Shown here: piece by piece, positions 19,601 to 27,300 of the stretch
How the letters are laid out: the number at the start of each line of letters is the position of its first letter
Numbering within the stretch: position 1 is the first letter of the stretch
Source: Streptomyces rhizosphaerihabitans
GTDB lineage: Bacteria; Actinomycetota; Actinomycetes; Streptomycetales; Streptomycetaceae
Assembly (NCBI RefSeq): GCF_025399795.1
Contig: NZ_JAODTZ010000050.1
Location: forward strand, 1 to 64,000
Length of the DNA: 64,000 nt
Direction of reading: 5' to 3'
Made by a program: the position numbers and the translations under genes
Notes under the pieces: generated by a model
The model's database searches: none
Seen by the model: only the letters and a program-made list of their open reading frames with translations
What the model was told of the DNA's origin: nothing

Positions 19601-19854
19601 TCACACCGTTCTCGGAGGCGAAGGCGGACCCGAAGGTCCGCGCCGCCGCCGTCAACGACGAGGAGAACTTCGGTCTCGTCTTCGACGAGGTCTTCGAGGA
19701 CAAGATGGCCGAACACATCGACACCATCGCCGACATGGGACGGCAGTACTTCAGCCACGACGACAGCTTCAAGCAGTCGCTCAACCAGAGTGCGCGCCGG
19801 GCTGCCTGGCGGATGATCCGCCGGGAGGAGAACATCGACGACGAGGCGGCCTGA
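16651..19854 (+). CDS. hsdR: Type I restriction endonuclease subunit HsdR
   Basis: Motor and nuclease subunit of the type I enzyme, 1067 residues. The N-terminal HSDR_N nuclease domain shows the PD-(D/E)xK pattern NELDLTLFLNGIPLATAELKNG (about 138-160). The SF2 translocase follows: Walker A ASAGSGKSN (about 309-317), DEAH in IIVDEAHSS (about 437-445), motif III FTATPKA (about 505) and a second RecA lobe with YQTGFDQPLL and LSRLNRT. The helical C-terminal domain that docks on HsdM completes it. All key motifs are intact, so a functional restriction system is likely. It closes the six-gene operon and converges on the HATPase gene 25 nt away. Confidence 0.96.
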   Translation: MSVHDEAAFGNAIVAALLERGWSEGSRSHYQPQLGLDTAQLFDFIGKTQADDWAELIAVYGGDANTAQAGFAKRVDQAIGTDGVLDVLRKGVKDHGVLIRLAYFKPSLVASDAVLDDYRANRLTFVKELQYATKQADKGNELDLTLFLNGIPLATAELKNGLTRQGAEHAKEQYRLKRDPTELIFARRVIANFAVDTDVVYVAPELRGKLTRFLPFNTGSEGPGKPGGAANPAPTVPGTYATSYLWEQIWERDTWLDLIERFVHLNKEKGPDGRTRKKLIFPRYHQWDIVKKLAGHAARHGAGHNYLGMASAGSGKSNTIGWLAHRLSSLHTPIDPDEIDPDALAAGLKPGAPVFDKVVIITDRRNLDAQLRETVGSFEKTAGLVVKIDEKHGAKSDQLAKALSRETGKIITVTLHTFPALIDYLRRNPTEIQGHNFAIIVDEAHSSQSGDAATAVRAALRDLGLDSDSDEAGATEVEAAAATTEARLIRKATQRSKASNLSYFAFTATPKAKTLELFGTVDTVNGKPTYVPFHTYSMRQAIEEGFILDPLRTYVTYDTYWKLVNKNPAEREVDPSKANPLLARYALTHDSTVTQQAQVIVEHFRTHTAGRLGGRAKAMVVTASRHSAVQMARQIRKYVGDQAYADPGVLVAFSGSLTYDGEEITEPKENGGLAESALPKAFAYTRKDDKAVRTGGTATQREYRILVVAEKYQTGFDQPLLTTMYVNKKLAGISAVQTLSRLNRTADRKSQTDLAVLDFVNDAEDIKESFRPYFEEANTLPSDPNLLYIAQSQVMQPDILVEEEMREFADAYLAAEAKAAGSVARWEKLHAELYRHLGPAVERFTELLDRKDEAGDPDEEAAEAAEQFRADLNDYVRKYGFLSQIVPYRDADLECLYLYGRHLLNRLPRRGDGGVDIGDVDLSHLRIQKTGEHDLALTAEGAAELRGFGEGGGGAKEQEKSLLSELIEKFNDKFGTDFTDQDVITPFSEAKADPKVRAAAVNDEENFGLVFDEVFEDKMAEHIDTIADMGRQYFSHDDSFKQSLNQSARRAAWRMIRREENIDDEAA

Positions 19855-19879
19855 CCCGCCCGTCCGTCCGTCCGCAGGA

Positions 19880-20293
19880 TCAACCACCCTGTTGGAAAGC
19901 GAGGCCCGCGACCACGGACGTCCCGCGCGTGTGGCGGGGCCAGACGGTCCAGGCGGCGGCGAGACTGTCGACGAGGATCAGACCCCGACCGCTCTCGGAG
20001 TCCGTTTCCGGGCGGGCCAGTTCGGGTTTGCCGACACCCGGGTCGGAGACGGCGAGCCAATAGTGTCCGTCGGCGGGCCAGAGGACGAGTTCGATGAGGT
20101 TCTCGTCCTCCCCGCAGGCACCGTGACGGATGGCGTTGGTGACCAGCTCGGAGGTCAACAGACAGAGGTCGTCGCCCAGGTGGGGGCGAAGGACGTACGG
20201 CAGCGATTCGGCGACGGCGTGCCGGGCCCGTCGCACAGAGGTGGGGTGGGCAGGAAAGCGCCAGTGGACAGGTACGAGGGGGATCTCGGGCAT
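19880..20293 (-). CDS. Anti-sigma-type ATP-binding regulatory protein (HATPase)
   Basis: A 137-residue single-domain HATPase_c protein of the RsbW/SpoIIAB-like group. N box: DLCLLTSELVTNAIRHG; G1 box: VSDPGVGKPEL; G2 box: ESGRGLILVDSLAAAWTV. These small ATPases are very numerous in Streptomyces and act as serine kinases or anti-sigma-like factors on partner regulators. The start is the ATG at 20293, with GGAG eight bases upstream; the longer open frame is not supported. It is divergent from the XRE-DUF5753 gene across 251 nt. Together with that gene and DUF397 it makes the three-part module often repeated in Streptomyces genomes, where it affects development or antibiotic production. Confidence 0.9.
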   Translation of the reverse strand: MPEIPLVPVHWRFPAHPTSVRRARHAVAESLPYVLRPHLGDDLCLLTSELVTNAIRHGACGEDENLIELVLWPADGHYWLAVSDPGVGKPELARPETDSESGRGLILVDSLAAAWTVWPRHTRGTSVVAGLAFQQGG

Positions 20294-20449
20294 AGCGAAC
20301 TCCACGGCTGTGTGAGGGGTTTGGGGTTGCCGGTGGCCTACCGCCCTGGTCGCGGGCACACCCGCCCCAGGGCGGACGGGCATGCTCGCACGGTGCGCTT
20401 CCGGCGTTGCGGTGTGTAACTTGCGCGATACTGACAGTAGAGCAGGCGG

Positions 20450-20463
20450 TGGTAAATTTTCCA
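20450..20463. promoter_or_regulatory. AT-rich palindrome upstream of the XRE regulator
   Basis: TGGTAAATTTTCCA matches its own reverse complement at 12 of 14 positions and is strikingly A/T-rich for this genome. It lies between the divergent HATPase and XRE-DUF5753 genes, about 80 nt before the latter's ATG, a reasonable place for an autoregulatory operator. Inference. Confidence 0.4.
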
Positions 20464-20544
20464 CGCACTCAAGAGAATTCACCACGGAGAGGTGAGGCGG
20501 CCCCAAGTGCGACCGGGCGGCCCCCGCCGGATGGAGAGAACCCC

Positions 20545-21393
20545 ATGCCCCCGAGGACGACCCCCACGGAACAGCAAAAGCGACTGGGAAGTGAGCTGCG
20601 GCGCATCCGTACCGTGGCAGGCATGTCCGCAGAGTTCGCGGCGGGCCTACTGGGTGTGGACCGAGGCAAGATCTCCAACATCGAGTCAGGAGTCCGGGGT
20701 ATCAACGCCGACCGCCTGCGCACACTGGCCTGCAACTGCGATGTGACCGATGAGGCATACGTCGAGGCGCTCATCACGATGGCCCAGGTGAGTACAGGCT
20801 GGTGGGAGCGCTATCGAGGCATCCTGCCTCAAGGCCTGCTGGACATCGCAGAAACGGAAAGCAACGCCGCACGCATGCGCGGTGCCAACACCGTGCACGT
20901 GCCGGGCATGCTCCAGACATCGGAACAGGCGATGGCCATCTTCCGAGCCGCGGTCCCTGCCCTGCCCGAGCACGAGGTTGCCCTGCGACTCGCGCTGCGT
21001 TCGGAACGCCAGCAGGTGATCACCGGCGACACCGCGATCCCGTACGTCGCTGTCATCCACGAGGCCGCACTGCGGATGCAGTTCGGCGGTACCGACGTGG
21101 CCCGTGCCCAGTTGGGGTACCTGCTGGAGGTCTCCGAGCGGGACAGCGTCACCGTGCTCGTCCTCCCCTTCGCCCACGGCGCCTTCCCTGGAGCCGGACA
21201 GACCGTCGTCTACATCGAAGGACCCGTATCGCAGCTCGATACAGTGCAGGTGGACAGCTCCCACGGACCCACCTTCCTTCACGCCGAAGGGCAGTTGGCG
21301 AAATACCGGGCACAACTCGATCTGTTGGAAGGTCTGGCACTGCCGCCAGAGCAGTCCCGAGATTTCATTCGTGAACTCGCACGCCAACTGTGA
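20545..21393 (+). CDS. Helix-turn-helix regulator with DUF5753 domain
   Basis: A 282-residue regulator. The N-terminal XRE domain (LGSELRRIRTVAGMSAEFAAGLLGVDRGKISNIESG, about residues 14-50) is followed by the DUF5753 ligand/partner domain (about 95-275; WWERYRGILPQGLLDIAETE, VPGMLQTSEQAMAIFRA). The start is the ATG at 20545, with GGAGAG ten bases upstream. It is followed 9 nt later by a DUF397 gene and faces an HATPase gene, the standard Streptomyces trio. In this family the small partner modulates the DNA-binding protein. The location inside the island may be incidental. Confidence 0.92.
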   Translation: MPPRTTPTEQQKRLGSELRRIRTVAGMSAEFAAGLLGVDRGKISNIESGVRGINADRLRTLACNCDVTDEAYVEALITMAQVSTGWWERYRGILPQGLLDIAETESNAARMRGANTVHVPGMLQTSEQAMAIFRAAVPALPEHEVALRLALRSERQQVITGDTAIPYVAVIHEAALRMQFGGTDVARAQLGYLLEVSERDSVTVLVLPFAHGAFPGAGQTVVYIEGPVSQLDTVQVDSSHGPTFLHAEGQLAKYRAQLDLLEGLALPPEQSRDFIRELARQL

Positions 21394-21402
21394 GGAGCAC
21401 CA

Positions 21403-21594
21403 GTGCCCGACATCACCTGGGAAAACCCCTTCTGCGCCGAGGGAAGCTCCTGCTTCCGCCTCGGAACCGACGCCGACGGCAACGGCTACATAGCCGTCAA
21501 CGGCCAGGAGGACCGATATCTCACCGACTCCCTCGAAGCCCTGCGCACCCTCATCACCGACATCAAGGCCGGCAAGGCCGACCACCTGCTGTAA
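21403..21594 (+). CDS. DUF397-like small protein
   Basis: A 63-residue protein. ITWENPFCAEGSSCFRLGTDADGNGYIAV, then a short helical tail, fits the DUF397 pattern (Trp, then a Cys/Ser-rich turn). The start is the GTG at 21403 with GAGGA upstream, 9 nt after the XRE-DUF5753 stop. DUF397 proteins are small partners, possibly antagonists, of the adjacent XRE-DUF5753 regulators. I see no DNA-binding motif. Confidence 0.8.
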   Translation: MPDITWENPFCAEGSSCFRLGTDADGNGYIAVNGQEDRYLTDSLEALRTLITDIKAGKADHLL

Positions 21595-21673
21595 CCCCTG
21601 CCGCGCGCCCCGCCAATAGGTACCGTGTACAGCGATCGACTGACATGGCATCAGGACGACGGGGGCGCAACGC

Positions 21674-23290
21674 GTGTCGCAGGCAAGGAGAATCGGCGAG
21701 CAGGGCCGCTACGAGCTGATCGAGGTGATCGAGTCCGGCGGTATGGGCACGGTCTGGCGCGGCTATGACGCTGTCCTCGACCGGGAGATCGCGGTCAAGC
21801 TCATCCGGCCCGACGTCATCTCGTCGCCCGCGCAGGCGAAGGAGTTCACCCGCCGCTTCGAACGCGAGGCGCGCGTCACCGCAAGAATCGGGCATCACGG
21901 AGTGCCCCAGGTATTTGACGCGGTATTGGACGAGGCGTCGTACGACCGGCTGTACCTGGTGATGGAGTACGTGCGCGGGATCTCCCTGCGCAGGCTGCTC
22001 ACGAGTGCGGAGGACGGAACGACCGCGCGGCTCCCGGTGAGTTGGGCCGCGTCGATCGCGGCACAGATCTGCACCGTCCTGTCGTACGCGCACGCCATCC
22101 CGGTCGTGCACCGCGACCTGAAGCCGGACAACGTCCTGATCGCCACGGACGGCACGGTCAAAGTGCTGGATTTCGGCATCGCGAAACTGCTGGGCACGGA
22201 CGTCACCCGGCTCACAGCCGCCGGCGACCGGATCGGCACCAGCCGTTACATGCCGCCCGAGCAGATCGACAACGCGCAGATCACACCACTCAGCGACCTC
22301 TACGCGCTCGGCTGCGTGCTGCACGAACTCCTCGCCGGAGAGCCGGTCTTCAGTGGCGACAACGAATACCAGCTCCTGTACCAGCACATGGACGTACCGC
22401 CGAAGCCGCTCCGCACCCTGCGGCCCGAGGTGCCTGAGGACCTGGAGGCGCTGGCCCTGGACCTGCTGGCCAAAGTGCCCGAGCAGCGTCCGGCCGACGC
22501 GTACGCGGTGTACGAGCGTTTATCGCCGCACCTGCCGCAGCCGGGATCGGCGGCTGTCCCCGTGACACTCACCGAGGCCGGCTCCCCTTCGGTGGTTCCC
22601 GACCCGACAGTGGTCTACCGGCAGCCGAACGCACCCCTGCGACGGACCACGACGCCCGCACCCTCGCCCGGGCTGGTGGCTCCCGTACCGGTCCCGGCGC
22701 GCGTCGACACTGCGCTGCGGGATGCGATCCGGGACGCCTACGCCAGGTCCGCGGACCTGGCCGGGAGCGGGCGGTTCGCCCAGGCCGCGGACATCCTCAA
22801 GGCGGTGATCGCCACGGCGGCCACCGCCCTCGGTGCACACAACCCCCGTGTACTCGGTCTGCGGCGACAGCGCGCGGCGGTCCTCATGGCCGGCGAGGAC
22901 TTCCGGCGTGCCTTGCCGGAGTTCGACGCACTGGCCGCCGTCTACGCCCGTACGGCGGGACCGGCCGACGAAAGCACGCTGGAGTGCCGTCGGCACGCCG
23001 CCCACTGCCGGGCCAACCTCGGCCAGGCCACCGCCGCCCTGCGGGAGTTCCAGGAGGTTCTGGAGGTCGTGTCCGACGCGGACGGGGACGCCTCCGAGAC
23101 CGCTCTCGACCTGCGGCGCAGCATCGGCATTCTCCTCTTTTCCGAGGGTCGCCGCACCGAGGCCGAGGGCGTCCTCGACGCCCTCCACGAGGACATGTGC
23201 GTCCTCCTCGGCGAGGACCACGAGGAGACCCGCGAGATCGCCGACCTCCTCGCCCGGCTGCGCGGCCCGGAGGGACCACGCCTTCACTGA
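21674..23290 (+). CDS. Soluble serine/threonine protein kinase with C-terminal TPR-like domain
   Basis: A 538-residue Hanks-type kinase. Gly-rich loop IESGGMGTVWRG (19-30), Lys42 in AVKLI, catalytic HRDLKPDN (146-153), DFG (166-168) and a GTSRYMPPEQ activation end (188-197) are all intact. A Pro-rich linker (about 285-340) leads to helical repeats (about 345-530; SGRFAQAADILKAVIATA, LGQATAALREFQEVLEVV) resembling TPRs. There is no membrane segment, unlike PknB-type receptor kinases. Soluble TPR kinases occur in defence islands, but a phage-response role is inference. The start is the GTG at 21674. It converges on the AIPR gene 27 nt downstream. PglW of BREX/Pgl is excluded by size and the lack of a nuclease domain. 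Confidence 0.9.
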   Translation: MSQARRIGEQGRYELIEVIESGGMGTVWRGYDAVLDREIAVKLIRPDVISSPAQAKEFTRRFEREARVTARIGHHGVPQVFDAVLDEASYDRLYLVMEYVRGISLRRLLTSAEDGTTARLPVSWAASIAAQICTVLSYAHAIPVVHRDLKPDNVLIATDGTVKVLDFGIAKLLGTDVTRLTAAGDRIGTSRYMPPEQIDNAQITPLSDLYALGCVLHELLAGEPVFSGDNEYQLLYQHMDVPPKPLRTLRPEVPEDLEALALDLLAKVPEQRPADAYAVYERLSPHLPQPGSAAVPVTLTEAGSPSVVPDPTVVYRQPNAPLRRTTTPAPSPGLVAPVPVPARVDTALRDAIRDAYARSADLAGSGRFAQAADILKAVIATAATALGAHNPRVLGLRRQRAAVLMAGEDFRRALPEFDALAAVYARTAGPADESTLECRRHAAHCRANLGQATAALREFQEVLEVVSDADGDASETALDLRRSIGILLFSEGRRTEAEGVLDALHEDMCVLLGEDHEETREIADLLARLRGPEGPRLH

Positions 23291-23317
23291 CGTCCTGCGG
23301 GTGCCGTGCGCACGCCG

Positions 23318-25429
23318 TCAGGCCTCGTCCTCGTCCTCGGCCTCTTCGCTGTGGATGCGCTGAGCCAGATCCCACAGGCTCAGGCCATCCGACTGGAACC
23401 AGCGAGCCGTTCCCTGGTTGGCCACGGGCCGCTCGTCCCAGTCTGCGTCCGCCCACATCTTCGACACCAGTCCGGACGGCGAGTACTGCTGCTCGTCGTA
23501 CGCCCACAGGATCGGTTTGGTCCGGTGATTGACCCAGGTCGCCTGACGTCGCCTTTCGTCTTCGACGAGCCACTCTTCCATGGCGTCACGTTCGGGCTCG
23601 TTCAGAGCTACGTACTGGAGGGGAGCTCCGTCCTTGATGGCCCGGCGGTCGACCAGGAGCGGCACGGTGTTCGGGCGACGCGGCTTGCGCTCCTTCGCGG
23701 GAGGTGCGGGAACGGCGACGCCATCGGCCAGGTCACCGAGGACATGTTTCGCGAGCTCCCGGCATGTCTCCGCTCTCTGGAAGGCGGTCCTGATCTGGGG
23801 ACGCGGCCCATGACGAGTGACGATCTGGTGCGTCAGGCGACGCACCAGATCCGGTACGAGGGCGGGGATCTTCTCCATGACCTCGCTGTCCCAGTCGAAG
23901 TCGGGGTCGTCGATACTCGTGGCACCAAGATGCTGGAAGAGCAGGTGGGTGACGAGAAAGCCACCGTGCTCGGTGGTCGCAGCCTCCCGGCTGTTCTGCC
24001 CACTGCCCAGTTCGTAGACCGCGCTCCGTGCCGCGCGCAGCGTGAGCACGGAGCGCCACACCTTCTGCGGCGAGGGTTCGCGTTTGAACAGCAGGGTGTG
24101 ACTGCCCGTGGGGCCCTGCTCCCAGAGGTTCTCCGTGGAACTGGCGGCCCGGGCGGCCTGTTCCGCGTCCGGGTGCAGGCACGCTAGTGCGAGAGCGAGT
24201 TCGTCCAGTGAACAACCGGTCTCGGGCGCGGCGACCGGCTCGCCGCGCTTGATCACGTACTGCTTGCGCAGTTCGGCGCGCAGGTTGGCCTTGATCGCCT
24301 GGTGCACGGGTTCCAGCGCGATGTGATCGCGCTGCTCGATGGCGTTCTGCCGGTTCGCCGCCTGCGAGACCTGCACGCCGAATTTCCGGTCTTCGTGCGT
24401 GTTGATGACCTTGATGCTCAGGGTGGCGTGGGCCGCGGCCTCGCCGTCGTCGTGCATGGCCCTGGCGACAGCCCGTACCGTCTGAGCGCCGTTGACGATG
24501 CTCGCCCCCGTCACGGTGAGAGTGGTCGGCCTGCTCTGCGGTGCCTTGGCGCTGTCGTGCTTCGCCGTGAGCGAGTTGCAGATCATGGTGATGCCGTTGT
24601 TCAGGTGCCAGAATCTCGTGGGATCGGACGTAAGGGTCTGACCGATCTCCGCGTTCGTGACGGTGGTCCCGAGCGGGGCCCGGAGATTCTGCTCGAACAG
24701 GCCGGTACCGTGCGTCTCGTACCACTCGGCGACACTCTCGGCGGAGACCGTGCCCTGGTAGGCCTCGAGCGGTCCCTTCTGCTGGTACCAGTCGTCAAGG
24801 CGTACGTCCAGACGGATCGGCTTCGGCCGGAGATCCGCGTGGATCTGGTCATGGAAGTCTGCGGCATACAGCACTTCGACGCTCATGCGGGCGCCGTGCT
24901 TGTTGAACTCGTCGAGAGCGTTGTCGAGAACCTCGCGTGCGGGCGGAGAGGGCTCCACAGTGCCCATCAGCGCGATGACCAGAGTGGCTCTCTCGTTGAT
25001 GATGAACGGCCTGGCCTCCAGGGCGAGCGCGCCAGCACGCTGGTTGAACTGGTCGTACAACTCGTTCTCGATACGGTTCAGGCCGTCCACCATCGCCTTG
25101 GCGGCGCCCACGTCGAGGGTCGCCGTGCCCTTGTCGCTCCACTTCGCCTGGACGAGCAGAGCCTGTCGGCTCTCCGGCAGGGGGGCGATGGCGTCCATTC
25201 CCTGGTCCGCGATGCCGTCCGTGACGAACCGGGCCGCCTCGGCCACGCTGCATTTGGCCACGCGTCGTACCGCGAGGGCTGCGAGGGCTCGGGAGAGGAA
25301 ACGCTGTTCGTAGTTGTCGCCTCGGAAGTGGGCGATGTCGCTGTCGTCTATCACCCCGTCGAATGTCTCGTGCAGCTGCTCGCGGACCTGCGTGACCGGG
25401 CGAGGTGTGTCCGCCCCCGAGGTGGCCAT
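23318..25429 (-). CDS. AIPR family abortive-infection protein
   Basis: A 703-residue protein of the AIPR (abortive infection phage resistance) family. The N terminus carries a Mrr-like PD-(D/E)xK signature: GIADQGMDAI (Asp79) followed by LLVQAKW (Gln94-Lys96). The family motif FWHLNNGITMIC lies near residues 272-283, with NGAQTVRAV and QAANRQNAI downstream. Such proteins are thought to abort infection by nucleic-acid cleavage; here that is inference from motifs. The ATG at 25429 has GGAAGG ten bases upstream. It follows the unrecognised 447-residue gene by 51 nt on the same strand, so the two probably form an operon. The C-terminal 150 residues are charged and not assignable. Confidence 0.88.
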   Translation of the reverse strand: MATSGADTPRPVTQVREQLHETFDGVIDDSDIAHFRGDNYEQRFLSRALAALAVRRVAKCSVAEAARFVTDGIADQGMDAIAPLPESRQALLVQAKWSDKGTATLDVGAAKAMVDGLNRIENELYDQFNQRAGALALEARPFIINERATLVIALMGTVEPSPPAREVLDNALDEFNKHGARMSVEVLYAADFHDQIHADLRPKPIRLDVRLDDWYQQKGPLEAYQGTVSAESVAEWYETHGTGLFEQNLRAPLGTTVTNAEIGQTLTSDPTRFWHLNNGITMICNSLTAKHDSAKAPQSRPTTLTVTGASIVNGAQTVRAVARAMHDDGEAAAHATLSIKVINTHEDRKFGVQVSQAANRQNAIEQRDHIALEPVHQAIKANLRAELRKQYVIKRGEPVAAPETGCSLDELALALACLHPDAEQAARAASSTENLWEQGPTGSHTLLFKREPSPQKVWRSVLTLRAARSAVYELGSGQNSREAATTEHGGFLVTHLLFQHLGATSIDDPDFDWDSEVMEKIPALVPDLVRRLTHQIVTRHGPRPQIRTAFQRAETCRELAKHVLGDLADGVAVPAPPAKERKPRRPNTVPLLVDRRAIKDGAPLQYVALNEPERDAMEEWLVEDERRRQATWVNHRTKPILWAYDEQQYSPSGLVSKMWADADWDERPVANQGTARWFQSDGLSLWDLAQRIHSEEAEDEDEA

Positions 25430-25480
25430 GGATGGTTGCCTTCCTATTGGTGGTGTCCTGTTGATGGCCTACGCCCGCGT

Positions 25481-26824
25481 CTAGATCCCTGAGCCGTTGC
25501 CGCGCTGCCGGAGGCTGAAGTCCACGACCACCAAAGCAACACCGGCCGTCTCGATCGTGGCCTCCACCCAGTCCAGGGCCGCTTCGAAGGGCACCCCGCT
25601 CGCGCCGAACCAACCGTCGCGCACCAGTTGGGCGAAGTGGGTCGGTACCAGGTGGCGGGTGAGCGCGCCCGCGGAAGGGCCTGGGAGACCTGGTTCCGCC
25701 GCGGCCGAGATCGCTGCGGCGACCTGGTCGTAGGGGTAGATCGCACCAGGGCTCGTCCGGTGCAGAGCAGCGGTGAAGGGCACCTGCTCATGAATACGGA
25801 GAAAGAGAGGGTCGTACAGCAAGCTGTAATCGTCAGCGGTCCGCCGGTCGCGCCTCGGCAGGCGGTGAACACGGCTGTGGAACTCGTCCAGACCGTGCCG
25901 GGCGTCGGGCGAGAAGAGCCCGTTCGGGCCGGGACGCACGTAGCGCAGCATGACGAGCGTCCCGGTGCCGACGTGGTAGTAGTAGGCGTCGAGGGAGCCC
26001 TCCCCACCGTCCACCACCCACCGATCGGTTATCGACGTGGCTTCGAAGTCATAACTTCGGTTGCCTCCGCGACTCGCGAACGCTCGAACGACGGTCTCAC
26101 CGATGCCGCTGAACCTCGTCGCCGCCCGCCCGCGGATGTCGTCGAGCATCGGCTGGACCGCAGTCCCGACAAGCCCTCTGATAAAGGCTGCCCGGGCGGC
26201 TGTCCTGTCCCAGAGACGTACCGCCGAGAAGTCGTCAGGGGTAGCCATCCCGGATATCTTGGCGAAGAGCAGAAGAGCGTCACGCTCATCACGCCAGCGG
26301 AGCTCCCCCTCGCTCCAGCCTTCGGATTCGTCGAGCAAAGGCATCAGCCTTTGGACTTCGGCCTCGGCATCAGGGGAGATCTGCCGGAGATTGGCGAACA
26401 CGGTGTCTGCGCCGACCGTGACAGGACCGCTTTCCGGTAACGACTTGAAGAGTGCGACGTCTCGCTCACCGCCGGCGCACCAGAGCCCTGAGACAGGCAC
26501 CAGGCCTTGAAGCCTTCGCGCACGGGTGACGATGACCTTCCGGTCTCGGTCGGTCTCATGAGCAGGGCGTACGACACCCAGCCCCCAGATCCGTTCCGGC
26601 TGCTCCTCGCCACCTTCTCCACCCTGCTGTTCGGCAGGAGCAAGCAGGATCGCGAGGTGCGACTTGGCCTCGGGCCAGTCACGACAGGGTTGGGAGTAGG
26701 ACCTTTCCTTGGTGTGGTCGGCATCGAGCAGACGAAGTAAGTCACTGTCAGGGCGCAGAATCGCCAGCCGCGGCGATCGCGCCGAAGACGGGAAATTTAC
26801 CCGCCTTGGTTGTGCGAATGTCAT
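25481..26824 (-). CDS. Unrecognised protein, operon partner of the AIPR gene
   Basis: I do not recognise this 447-residue protein. The start is the ATG at 26824 (MTFAQPRRVN), with GGGGGAG just upstream; an alternative lies 27 nt earlier. It has no signal peptide, membrane segment, Walker motif or clear nuclease signature. Notable stretches are EVQRLMPLLDESEGWSEGEL, SYDFEATSITDRWVVDGGEG, then LDAYYYHVGTGTLVMLRYVRPG and a C-terminal block rich in aromatic and acidic residues (FAQLVRDGWFGASGVPFEAAL, VALVVVDFSLRQRG). Position, spacing and orientation tie it to AIPR, so it may be a sensor, inhibitor or co-effector. A second possibility is unrelated cargo. Confidence 0.75.
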   Translation of the reverse strand: MTFAQPRRVNFPSSARSPRLAILRPDSDLLRLLDADHTKERSYSQPCRDWPEAKSHLAILLAPAEQQGGEGGEEQPERIWGLGVVRPAHETDRDRKVIVTRARRLQGLVPVSGLWCAGGERDVALFKSLPESGPVTVGADTVFANLRQISPDAEAEVQRLMPLLDESEGWSEGELRWRDERDALLLFAKISGMATPDDFSAVRLWDRTAARAAFIRGLVGTAVQPMLDDIRGRAATRFSGIGETVVRAFASRGGNRSYDFEATSITDRWVVDGGEGSLDAYYYHVGTGTLVMLRYVRPGPNGLFSPDARHGLDEFHSRVHRLPRRDRRTADDYSLLYDPLFLRIHEQVPFTAALHRTSPGAIYPYDQVAAAISAAAEPGLPGPSAGALTRHLVPTHFAQLVRDGWFGASGVPFEAALDWVEATIETAGVALVVVDFSLRQRGNGSGI

Positions 26825-27245
26825 CCACTCCCCCGAACCGCCTGCCACCACACCGAGCCAGGCTCAGGGGGATGGTAGCGCGCCAGCGCCGGCTTACACG
26901 TCCCCAGTTCTCGCCGCCCCGGCCAACTCCGTTACATATTCGCCCAGTTGCTCAGGACCAAGCCGCCTGACTCACCTATTGCCTGACGCCCGGTCAACGG
27001 TGCGCGGGTCGCTTTCCCCCGCGTCAAACGGTCCACCCTGGAAACGACGTTGTCCCGCAAGGTCGTCGAGCCGATCACCGAGGCTTTCGGCCGCCACTCC
27101 GCAGTCCTCGGCCTGCATGGGACAAGTACGCCATCGACGCAATGCCCGGCTCCGCCGCCCTCGCCGCACGTCCCCAGGTCCCCCGCCCCGCCCCGCCCCG
27201 CCCCGGAAATCGAACCTCAGCCAAGCCGGGACGGGACATTCACCG
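26825..27245. other. Non-coding stretch between the AIPR operon and the toxin-antitoxin module
   Basis: I find no gene I can support here. It includes five tandem CCCCG units (27181-27205). A short minus-strand frame (27118-26972, from ATG) has mixed codon usage and could be a decayed fragment. The minus-strand promoter for the 447-residue gene and the plus-strand promoter for the antitoxin should lie at its two ends. Confidence 0.5.
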
Positions 27246-27286
27246 GAATCTGTACTAGAATCTGTACAGAATCGAGCCTCTATATG
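27246..27286 (+). promoter_or_regulatory. Candidate operator/promoter of the Phd-Fic module
   Basis: GAATCTGTAC occurs twice (27246-27255 and 27258-27267), 12 bp apart, about one helical turn. The second copy forms a perfect palindrome, TCTGTACAGA (27261-27270). TATATG (27281-27286) resembles a -10 element only 14 bases before the ATG at 27301. No Shine-Dalgarno precedes the ATG, so the transcript may be leaderless. The repeats would suit cooperative binding by the Phd-type antitoxin. Confidence 0.5.
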
Positions 27287-27300
27287 GGTACGGTGACAGT

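Noticed and set aside
19880..21594. HATPase, XRE-DUF5753 and DUF397 as a defence system
   Set aside because: This trio is a common Streptomyces regulatory module present in many copies; nothing here ties it to phage resistance.
21674..23290. Possible PglW kinase
   Set aside because: At 538 residues it is far smaller than PglW and lacks its nuclease-related region.
26972..27118. Short minus-strand ORF between the AIPR operon and the toxin-antitoxin pair
   Set aside because: Mixed codon use, no ribosome site and no recognisable family; kept only as a note in the gap entry.
27181..27205. CCCCG tandem units as CRISPR-like repeats
   Set aside because: A 5-bp simple repeat without spacers; no CRISPR array or cas gene was found anywhere.
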